Positions 1 through 5,118 of a stretch of 9,164 nt of DNA are shown here, one piece after another. A program made the translations under genes and the position numbers. The stretch covers positions 1 through 9,164 of the forward strand of contig CALCNS010000106.1 of the NCBI GenBank assembly GCA_937897315.1. The letters run 5' to 3'. The first letter of the stretch is position 1; the number at the start of each line of letters is the position of its first letter. Below the pieces are notes generated by a model. That model was not told where the DNA came from and made no database searches. It worked only from the letters and a program-made list of their open reading frames with translations. The DNA is from an uncultured Bacillota bacterium. Lineage in GTDB: Bacteria; Bacillota; JAAYKD01.

Positions 1-38
1 GATTCGGAAGTAAAAAAGTGTCGTTCTTTGGCCATCAT
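1..38 (-). CDS. metK: S-adenosylmethionine synthetase, N-terminal fragment (cut by window edge)
   Basis: Only the first 12-13 codons are present. They read MMAKERHFFTSES, which matches the conserved N-terminus of MetK (Bacillus form: M-x-K-x-R-x-L-F-T-S-E-S). MetK makes S-adenosylmethionine from methionine and ATP in the cytoplasm. A strong site, AAGGAGG at 44-50, precedes two adjacent ATG codons at 38 and 35. The spacing is 5 bases to the first and 8 to the second, so the second (MAKERHFF...) is at least as likely. The assignment is short in residues but is supported independently by the SAM-I riboswitch in the leader, a classical arrangement for metK in Bacillota. The rest of the gene lies beyond position 1. 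Confidence 0.85.
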   Translation of the reverse strand, partial: MMAKERHFFTSE

Positions 39-84
39 AAACTCCTCCTTGCTTTCATGCAATTCATTCTCGTGCGTTTGACGT

Positions 85-118
85 TATAAAAACCCTTCTG
101 CCGATTAAGCAGAAGGGT
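85..118 (-). terminator. Intrinsic terminator of the SAM riboswitch leader
   Basis: On the minus strand a 10-bp perfect stem (arms 109-118 and 92-101, ACCCTTCTGC with its complement) with a 7-base loop is followed by a run of five U and then AU. It lies about 20 bases after the aptamer and 34 bases before the metK ribosome binding site, where the expression platform should be. The aptamer's 3' P1 region contains GCAGA, which can pair with UCUGC in the terminator's 5' arm. This is a plausible antiterminator that would form when SAM is absent. Confidence 0.9.
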
Positions 119-137
119 ACGTGTCGAAAGTTCGCCA

Positions 138-233
138 CTCATCTGCCACAAGTTTTGTGCAGGAGTTAGCACCGTACCATAAAGGCCGGTTGCCGGGTTT
201 CATAGGGCCTGTCCCTCCACCACTCTTGATGAG
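138..233 (-). ncRNA. SAM-I (S-box) riboswitch aptamer
   Basis: The minus strand carries the conserved S-box features in order: P1 5' strand CTCATC (228-233), the core GGAGGGAC-x-GGCCC, then TGAAACCCGGCAACC (the kink-turn and pseudoknot region), GGTGCTAACTCCTGC, a P4 hairpin GCACAAAACTTGTGG, and the P1 3' strand GATGAG (138-143). SAM binding stabilises P1, which frees the downstream terminator to form and stops transcription before metK. Together with the consensus promoter upstream and the terminator downstream, this is a complete transcriptional OFF switch. P1 as written is 6 bp and the outer limits could move by a few bases. Confidence 0.95.
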
Positions 234-253
234 AATGTAATTGTCAGGAATAA

Positions 254-282
254 AGTATACAAAAAACTCAATCACTTGTCAA
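254..282 (-). promoter_or_regulatory. SigA-type promoter of the metK leader
   Basis: On the minus strand TTGACA (277-282) and TATACT (254-259) are separated by exactly 17 bases. This is a perfect -35 box and a -10 box one base off consensus. The expected transcription start, near 244-247, lies just upstream of the P1 helix of the SAM-I aptamer, as an S-box leader requires. Confidence 0.85.
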
Positions 283-315
283 GTTTTTTAAAAGGGTCTA
301 GTCCACAAAGTTATC

Positions 316-356
316 ACATTTAAAGGGGTAGGGACAGTCCCTACCCCTTTAAATGT
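316..356. repeat. 41-base palindrome (20-bp perfect arms, 1-base centre) after smpB
   Basis: Arms 316-335 and 337-356 are perfect reverse complements around a single A at 336, with GGGAC and GTCCC next to the centre. The palindrome begins at the last base of the smpB stop codon. It could act as a transcription end or mRNA-stabilising hairpin for the ung-tdk-smpB transcript, but no U tract follows on either strand, so it is not a standard intrinsic terminator. A REP-like dispersed palindrome is the main alternative. Confidence 0.7.
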
Positions 357-832
357 TACTCTTGGTATCGACGACCTTCTTTGACTGCACGAGCGCTTTC
401 ACGCTTGGCAGAGCGATCGGCCTCGTCGTCGCGTTTATCATAGAGTTTTTTACCTTGAGCAACTCCCAATTCGACTTTCACCAGAGAATCCTTTAGGTAA
501 AAAGAAAGAGGAACTAACGTGTATCCCTTCTCCTTTATCGCACTTTGTAGCTTCAAAATCTCTCGTTTATGTAAAAGCAATCTTCGCGGTCGCATGGGTT
601 CTACATTAAAGCGATTTCCGGCTTCATAGGGGCTAATATGCACATTCATTAGCATACATTGACCTTTTTCGACTCTGGCATAGCTATCTTGCAAATTAAC
701 CTTCCCGGCACGTACCGACTTCACTTCGGTACCCTTCAACTCTATTCCGGCTTCATAGGTTTCCAAGATAAAATAATCATGCCTAGCTTTTCGGTTCTGA
801 GCAACTTGCTTATGCTCTTTTTCCTTGACCAT
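356..832 (-). CDS. smpB: SsrA-binding protein SmpB
   Basis: This protein binds tmRNA and delivers it with EF-Tu to stalled ribosomes in trans-translation. The 158 residues match the family's usual length and motif order: a basic N-terminus with [10 protein letters not shown] (13-22), [11 protein letters not shown] (29-39) of the beta-barrel, [12 protein letters not shown] (41-52), NVHISPYE (63-70), and [12 protein letters not shown] (81-92). The C-terminal tail is [18 protein letters not shown] (127-144), the segment that enters the decoding centre and mRNA channel. The ATG at 832 has a strong site (GGAGGAGGG) a few bases upstream. It is last in the ung-tdk-smpB operon, 18 bases after tdk. 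No tmRNA gene (ssrA) is visible downstream, although ssrA often lies near smpB. Confidence 0.97.
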   Translation of the reverse strand: MVKEKEHKQVAQNRKARHDYFILETYEAGIELKGTEVKSVRAGKVNLQDSYARVEKGQCMLMNVHISPYEAGNRFNVEPMRPRRLLLHKREILKLQSAIKEKGYTLVPLSFYLKDSLVKVELGVAQGKKLYDKRDDEADRSAKRESARAVKEGRRYQE

Positions 833-850
833 ATCATCCCTCCTCCGGAA

Positions 851-1411
851 TTATTTCAAACGCCCTTCCCGCCAACAACGGTAGCAGAGAGGTGTATACT
901 GTTCGTTCCCTCCTATAACCACTTGTGGACCTTCGCGAATAATTCCATTTTCATTAAAACGAGCATTCACGGTGGCTTTGGCACCACAATGACAAATGTA
1001 CTTGATTTCGACGACACTCTCCGCCAATTCCAGCAACCTGGCACTTCCTTCGAACATGTGTGTGCTAAAATCGGTTCGTAACCCATAACACAGAACCGGC
1101 ATATCACAGTCAACCGTGAGATTCTTCAACTCTTCTACTTGTGCCCCGGTTAAAAATTGCGCTTCATCTACAATAATGACCTGATGTTGCGGTTCTAACA
1201 GGTCGGCAAAGCGTTGGTTTTTATAAATAAGCCGACAAGGACGCTCCAGGCCGACTCTTGAGCGAATCACCGCTGCCTGGTCACGAGTATCGATAGCGGG
1301 CTTTGCCAGCAAAACATGGTATCCTCTTTCTCGATAATTAAACTCCACCATTAGCGCTTGAGCCGATTTGCTACTACCCATGGTGCCGTACCGAAAATAC
1401 AATTTAGCCAT
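851..1411 (-). CDS. tdk: Thymidine kinase (type II)
   Basis: Cytoplasmic salvage enzyme that phosphorylates thymidine to dTMP with ATP. The 186 residues show the P-loop GTMGSSKS (9-16), the Walker B/catalytic segment VDEAQF (81-86, with E83 as the likely base), and VLCYGLRTDF (106-115). Zinc ligands are C140, C142, C177 and C180, and the lasso substrate loop includes EGPQVVIGGNEQY (160-172). The pattern resembles the E. coli Tdk type closely. The ATG at 1411 is chosen because GGAGG (1420-1424) lies 8 bases upstream. An in-frame ATG five codons earlier (1426) overlaps that site and has none of its own. The gene sits 18 bases after ung and 18 bases before smpB, so the three are probably one transcript. 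Confidence 0.96.
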   Translation of the reverse strand: MAKLYFRYGTMGSSKSAQALMVEFNYRERGYHVLLAKPAIDTRDQAAVIRSRVGLERPCRLIYKNQRFADLLEPQHQVIIVDEAQFLTGAQVEELKNLTVDCDMPVLCYGLRTDFSTHMFEGSARLLELAESVVEIKYICHCGAKATVNARFNENGIIREGPQVVIGGNEQYTPLCYRCWREGRLK

Positions 1412-1429
1412 TAGAGCGACCTCCAAATA

Positions 1430-2137
1430 TTATAGTTCCCAACATATGGGTTTTAATCCCTGCTCACGCAAAAAAGCATTGGCCTGTGAAAAGTGGCGGC
1501 ACTGGTGAAACCCGCGCCACGCTGACAAGCCACTGGGATGTACCGTCTCTAAAATGCAATGCCGTGAGGTATTGATGAGTGCTTTCTTGCCTTGTGCGGC
1601 TTTACCCCATAGCATAAAAACAACGGGATGTGACTTGTGATCTACAACAGATAAGAGGGCATCGGTTAAGCTTTCCCAACCCAACCCTGCATGGCTAATT
1701 GCCGAATATTTGGTTTTGCCTTGCGAAGTGTCTTCTTCCTCGCTTCCTACTGTGAGTATAGTATTGAGTAAAAGTACTCCTTGTTTGGCCCAAGCTACCA
1801 GACTTCCATGATTTGGTGGCGATATTCCTAAATCTTCCCACAGCGCACCGTGAATATTTCGTAGACTACTCGGTATAGTCATGCCTTTTGGTACCGAAAA
1901 AGCCAATCCTTCTGCCTCACCGGGATGAAAGTAGGGGTCTTGCCCCAGCAACACCACACGAACTTGGGATAATGGCGTCAGTTCTAAGGCTCGAAATAAC
2001 TGCTCTTGAGCCGGATAAACCTTTTGGGAGCTGTATGCACCTTCCACCCGGGAGAAAAGCTGTTTGGTGGCATCGCTTGATAGGGTCTCCTGCAATGCTA
2101 CGCTCCACTCCTGAGGAATCTGTTCTTCAAGCCGCAT
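1430..2137 (-). CDS. ung: Uracil-DNA glycosylase, family 1
   Basis: Removes uracil from DNA to start base-excision repair. In the 235-residue reading, the water-activating motif GQDPY is at 65-69 (D67, with Y69 excluding thymine) and F80 stacks on uracil. N125 lies in LLLNTILTV, and the minor-groove loop HPSGLSAWRGF starts at H200. Family members normally have HPSPLS, so G203 replaces a proline. Residues 131-149 form an acidic, polar stretch about 11 residues longer than in E. coli Ung. The ATG at 2137 is preferred because it follows GGTGGTGG and lies about 22 bases after the predicted transcription start. In-frame TTG (2152) and GTG (2149, 2146) codons are alternatives that lengthen it by up to five residues. 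It is first gene of the ung-tdk-smpB operon. Confidence 0.95.
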   Translation of the reverse strand: MRLEEQIPQEWSVALQETLSSDATKQLFSRVEGAYSSQKVYPAQEQLFRALELTPLSQVRVVLLGQDPYFHPGEAEGLAFSVPKGMTIPSSLRNIHGALWEDLGISPPNHGSLVAWAKQGVLLLNTILTVGSEEEDTSQGKTKYSAISHAGLGWESLTDALLSVVDHKSHPVVFMLWGKAAQGKKALINTSRHCILETVHPSGLSAWRGFHQCRHFSQANAFLREQGLKPICWEL

Positions 2138-2161
2138 GTCATCCACCACCAAAACCTTTTT

Positions 2162-2189
2162 TTGTAGTATACCATATTTGTGTTATAAT
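2162..2189 (+). promoter_or_regulatory. Predicted promoter of the GNAT acetyltransferase gene
   Basis: An extended -10 box, TGTTATAAT, places a consensus TATAAT at 2184-2189. The -35 candidate TTGTAG (2162-2167, 16-base spacer) is weak, as is usual with an extended -10. The start near 2196 gives a leader of about 74 bases. The leader begins with a 7-bp inverted repeat, AAAGCAG (2193-2199) with CTGCTTT (2216-2222). Confidence 0.65.
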
Positions 2190-2195
2190 TGAAAA
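2166..2195 (-). promoter_or_regulatory. Predicted promoter of ung-tdk-smpB
   Basis: On the minus strand an extended -10 box, TGGTATACT, places TATACT at 2166-2171. The -35 is weak (TTTTCA or TTTCAA around 2189-2195). The expected start near 2159 gives a 22-base leader to the ATG at 2137. It overlaps the oppositely directed promoter of the acetyltransferase gene. Confidence 0.6.
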
Positions 2196-2269
2196 GCAGA
2201 TTTCCCCATGAGTACCTGCTTTATCCTCATAACCTCAACGTCAATCCTGAAAGCAAAAGGAGTGTCCCT

Positions 2270-3238
2270 ATGTTAACCATACGCTATGCAACATTGTCTG
2301 ACACACAGGCAATACACGAGATACATCGTAGTGATATTACCCAGTGGAAAGCCTCTTATACCGACGAAACCGGTCAACGTCACAAACGCGAAGCCACCTG
2401 GGAAGAGTGCTCGTTACTCGACCGCTGGGAGCATGGTGGTGCCTGGATGAGCCCCGAACTCTGCGCCATCCACCTAAATCGCATCTTGCAACAGGGTCAT
2501 ATTCCCCTTGTGGCAGAACTAGATGGCATGATCATCGGCGAAATGGAACTCTACCTTGAAGAAGATGGTGAATATGGTTTTCACGCCAATTTATCGGTCT
2601 TTTATCTCCACGTCGATTACCGTGGCCGAGGCATCGGCAGCCTGATGATGCAAGACGCCTATGAGCTTTTGCAACAAATCGGGTGTGAAGCCCTCACCAC
2701 CTATAACCCCGCTGTGCCAGCTTTCTATGAGCGACATGGCTTAAGCTTACACGATGAAACTGTTCGCCTGACCTTGAGCACGCAACGCATGCAAACCCCT
2801 TGGCATAGTCGTACAGCTTCAGTGACGCAAGTTGAGTTCACCGGAGAACCGTCCCTAAAAACCAAACCAATCCAATCGGGGAGAATTCTTTCCCCTGTTC
2901 AACTGCTACAGTTACTAAAAGACGAAGAGGAACCCGGCTTTTACGCGCTGGATTTCCATCTTCGTCCTACAGAGATGAGTTTTAGGTTGTCGCATGGTTT
3001 GACTAAGGCCTTTTGTGTGCTGCGAGACCGCACCGGGGATTATGAGAACCCCCTTGTTCATTTATGGGCAGATGATTTAAGCGAAGATCTGGTGGGTGCA
3101 GTGATCAACCGGGCAGCTCGCATGAACATACCGCAACTCACCTTTTTGGTCAAACCGGAGCAGGTTGCTTTGTTTGCCGGGTTCAACGTAATTAGCCAAG
3201 GACCGGGAACCTTAATCTATCAAAAAGATCTCCTATAA
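2270..3238 (+). CDS. GNAT-family N-acetyltransferase with an extra C-terminal domain
   Basis: The 322-residue protein has an N-terminal GNAT fold. Strand beta-1 starts at LTIRYATLSDTQAIHEI, beta-4 is YLHVDYRG (113-119), and the acetyl-CoA pyrophosphate loop R-G-R-G-I-G-S is at 118-124. AFYERHGL (151-158) is the usual motif-B end of the fold. The substrate is unknown. A single GNAT domain ends near residue 170. Residues 205-322 form a second domain with a strand/helix pattern and an ending (LFAGFNVISQGPGTLIYQK) like a GNAT C-terminus, but no R/QxxGxG loop. It may be a degenerate second GNAT half. The ATG at 2270 is chosen for AAAAGGAG (2255-2262) 7 bases upstream; an in-frame upstream ATG at 2189 falls inside the promoter. 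It converges on the MutL operon with an 18-base gap. Confidence 0.88.
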   Translation: MLTIRYATLSDTQAIHEIHRSDITQWKASYTDETGQRHKREATWEECSLLDRWEHGGAWMSPELCAIHLNRILQQGHIPLVAELDGMIIGEMELYLEEDGEYGFHANLSVFYLHVDYRGRGIGSLMMQDAYELLQQIGCEALTTYNPAVPAFYERHGLSLHDETVRLTLSTQRMQTPWHSRTASVTQVEFTGEPSLKTKPIQSGRILSPVQLLQLLKDEEEPGFYALDFHLRPTEMSFRLSHGLTKAFCVLRDRTGDYENPLVHLWADDLSEDLVGAVINRAARMNIPQLTFLVKPEQVALFAGFNVISQGPGTLIYQKDLL

Positions 3239-3256
3239 CAAACCCACGATTCCCCC

Positions 3257-4036
3257 TCATACCCACTTCTCGTGCCTGTACCAAAAGCTCTCATGATCTC
3301 CCAGCAAAAGGGCTGTGCCATGAAAGATTTCTTTCCGGAACCCCTTCAGTTGACTGAACCATCCGGTGGGTAAAGGCGCTGCCTGAATTACCTTCTTCTG
3401 TAGTAATTCTTGCCACAAGACCGCTGCGAATTCACGATACAACTCAATCGCCTTTTCGGGAGTCACGGAATCACCTTTATGCTGTTGCAGCCAGGCATAA
3501 AGCCGTGGTTCCATTTGCTTACCCCAATCTCTCCAAAGGTCAAACTGAGATTCCAATTTCTCCAGCGAAAGCATTGGTATATCCAACGGTACATTACAAT
3601 CGGTGCTGCATCCGATATCGGTCAAAATAGGCAACGCCTCCGCATATGCCACAAATCGTCCGTCATCATCTAAACTTTCAATCAACTGCCGAAACGGATG
3701 AATCATCATTTTTTGAAACAAGTCGGGCTTATCTGAAAACCCCTTCGTTTGCACATGCAATAATGCTTTCGTTTGACTGCACGAAAAGACGATCATTTTC
3801 CAAGGTGTATCACTATGACCAATGGTTTCCGGGTCGGTATCCACCATTTGCAAAGGCAGCTCAACCCCCAATTGCCCCCACATGTGAATCCACAAGGGAT
3901 ACAACGTCATATGAATACCGCAGAAGGCAACCGCCGCAGCAAACTCGCGAGGTTTCAACTTCAACCTCTGCGCAATTCTTTGCATTGTCGGAACTGTTTG
4001 TGTTTGTTCCAAAAGGGAAATCACCGTTGTATTCAT
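3257..4036 (-). CDS. Conserved-looking protein of unknown function, third gene of the MutL operon
   Basis: A 259-residue, probably cytoplasmic protein that I do not recognise. There is no signal peptide or clear membrane helix. The first 50 residues look helical, with SLLEQTQTVPTMQRIAQR and KPREFAAAVAF possibly a helix-turn-helix-like or packing segment. A Cys pair, C143-x3-C147 (GCSTDC), lies mid-protein, with further cysteines at C39 and C86. The C-terminal half is rich in aromatic and charged residues (DLWRDWGK, YAWLQQHKGD, FWYRHEKWV). The start at 4036 forms an ATGA overlap with the stop of the upstream gene, and GGAGGAGGGG lies 8 bases upstream, inside that gene. A longer in-frame reading to 4162 would overlap the upstream gene by 130 bases and is not favoured. 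Its overlap with the MutL-operon genes points to a shared function, which is inference only. Confidence 0.8.
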   Translation of the reverse strand: MNTTVISLLEQTQTVPTMQRIAQRLKLKPREFAAAVAFCGIHMTLYPLWIHMWGQLGVELPLQMVDTDPETIGHSDTPWKMIVFSCSQTKALLHVQTKGFSDKPDLFQKMMIHPFRQLIESLDDDGRFVAYAEALPILTDIGCSTDCNVPLDIPMLSLEKLESQFDLWRDWGKQMEPRLYAWLQQHKGDSVTPEKAIELYREFAAVLWQELLQKKVIQAAPLPTGWFSQLKGFRKEIFHGTALLLGDHESFWYRHEKWV

Positions 4037-5118
4037 GGCTTCATCCCCTCCTCCGGTGGCGTTAATAGTATTAAAATGCGCGGCCGAATCACGTTGGCTC
4101 GCAGCTGCGTTTCTGCATCTACCGAAACAAGAGCCCCTTGATGCTTCTGGAAGATTTGCCAAACCTGCTTATCCATGGCACCGCGCCAGCCATTCATGAG
4201 GATAATCGGAAACGGCATCGTCATGCGGCTTCCCAAAAACGTCAGGGGATCCTGCGGACAAAACTCGCGCAATATCGTTGGGGAAAGGGACCCACAAATC
4301 AAACCCAAAACCTGTTGTTGCTTCATCCATTCCAACGCCTCAGCAGCCACATCCCCAGCAGTCACCACAATTTTTCCCGAAAGTTCAGCCGGCAGGTCTT
4401 CCATGGTCAACCGTTTTACTCCGCAATCGACCACCCGCAAGGTTCCGCTGCTTTCACCGCCATAGCCGAAAGCCCCCTGCAACTCCTCGCCATACACCTG
4501 GATTTCACACACGCCCTCTTCCGGAAAAGCAGTCACCACCCCTTGAACATGCGCTATCAGCTCCGGACGATGATACAAAGGAGATAGAATCAAGCGGCCG
4601 TTTTTCATATCGACCTCCCGAATACGCCCCAGGGCAGGTGCTGTCACAGGGGGTTTCACATCTACAAGAATGCGCCCCTGGTCAACAATATCGCCTTGCT
4701 TGACCCGAATGGCATCGCTAAACTTCAGCTTATTCATATTCAACGCCTCGGCAGTAATGTAAATCTCTTTTTCGGTGCTTTCAGGCAACGGATTGCGAAT
4801 AAAAATACACCCCAAATGATTCGAAACCAATGCGACCACACCCGGTACTGGGCTTCGGCTGACCCGACGGGTAAAAAAATGCCGATTCTCAGCAAGAATA
4901 TCGCCTTTTGCTACTTTACACCCTTCGGACACGCGCAATTTCTCTTGTAGGGTACTAGGTTCCGAGCAAATATCATCACTGACAAACACCCTTGTCAATT
5001 GCCCAGAAAGATTCTTCATTTTTGCAATCACATCATTGCTTTTTACCTTTTGCCCTATGGTAACCAAGAAGTCTCCTCCACCGGTCATTTTTCGTCGAAC
5101 AATTCGGTATTTCGGCAT
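4033..5118 (-). CDS. Unknown protein with repeated lipoyl-like (barrel-sandwich hybrid) half motifs, second gene of the MutL operon
   Basis: The 361-residue protein shows no signal peptide or membrane segment. The N-terminal half repeats a pattern seen in lipoyl/biotinyl-like sandwich domains, V-x2-G/N-D-I/V-L/I-A: IGQKVKSNDVIAK (21-33), EGCKVAKGDILAE (65-77) and IRVKQGDIVDQGRILVD (137-153). Turns SPVPGVVALV (89-98) and APALGRIREV (160-169) resemble the second halves. No canonical modified-lysine motif (MKM or DK-A) is evident, so a structural or binding role is more likely than cofactor carriage. After GYGGESSGTL (218-227), residues 245-361 look like an alpha/beta domain (KIVVTAGD, VLGLICGSL, PFPIILMNGW, IRPRILILL). 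The start at 5118 has GGAGGTG (5124-5130) 5 bases upstream and lies 34 bases inside mutL. The 3' end shares ATGA with the next gene. Family and function are not recognised. Confidence 0.82.
   Translation of the reverse strand: MPKYRIVRRKMTGGGDFLVTIGQKVKSNDVIAKMKNLSGQLTRVFVSDDICSEPSTLQEKLRVSEGCKVAKGDILAENRHFFTRRVSRSPVPGVVALVSNHLGCIFIRNPLPESTEKEIYITAEALNMNKLKFSDAIRVKQGDIVDQGRILVDVKPPVTAPALGRIREVDMKNGRLILSPLYHRPELIAHVQGVVTAFPEEGVCEIQVYGEELQGAFGYGGESSGTLRVVDCGVKRLTMEDLPAELSGKIVVTAGDVAAEALEWMKQQQVLGLICGSLSPTILREFCPQDPLTFLGSRMTMPFPIILMNGWRGAMDKQVWQIFQKHQGALVSVDAETQLRANVIRPRILILLTPPEEGMKP

Noticed and set aside
39..355. Possible tmRNA (ssrA) beside smpB
   Set aside because: The structured RNA here fits a SAM-I riboswitch and terminator; no tRNA-like acceptor or tag reading frame was seen.
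659..1081. 140-codon plus-strand open frame
   Set aside because: It lies opposite smpB and tdk, has no ribosome binding site and resembles no protein; it is a shadow of the real genes.
3646..4141. Overlapping plus-strand open frames of 122-139 codons
   Set aside because: They are antisense to the third and second MutL-operon genes, with low-complexity composition and no start signal.
4037..4162. N-terminal extension of the 259-residue protein
   Set aside because: It would overlap the upstream gene by 130 bases and lacks a ribosome binding site; the ATGA start at 4036 has a strong one.
4138..4703. Plus-strand open frames rich in Pro, His and Arg
   Set aside because: This composition is typical of the antisense of a GC-rich gene; the minus-strand frame has a strong start site and sensible protein sequence.
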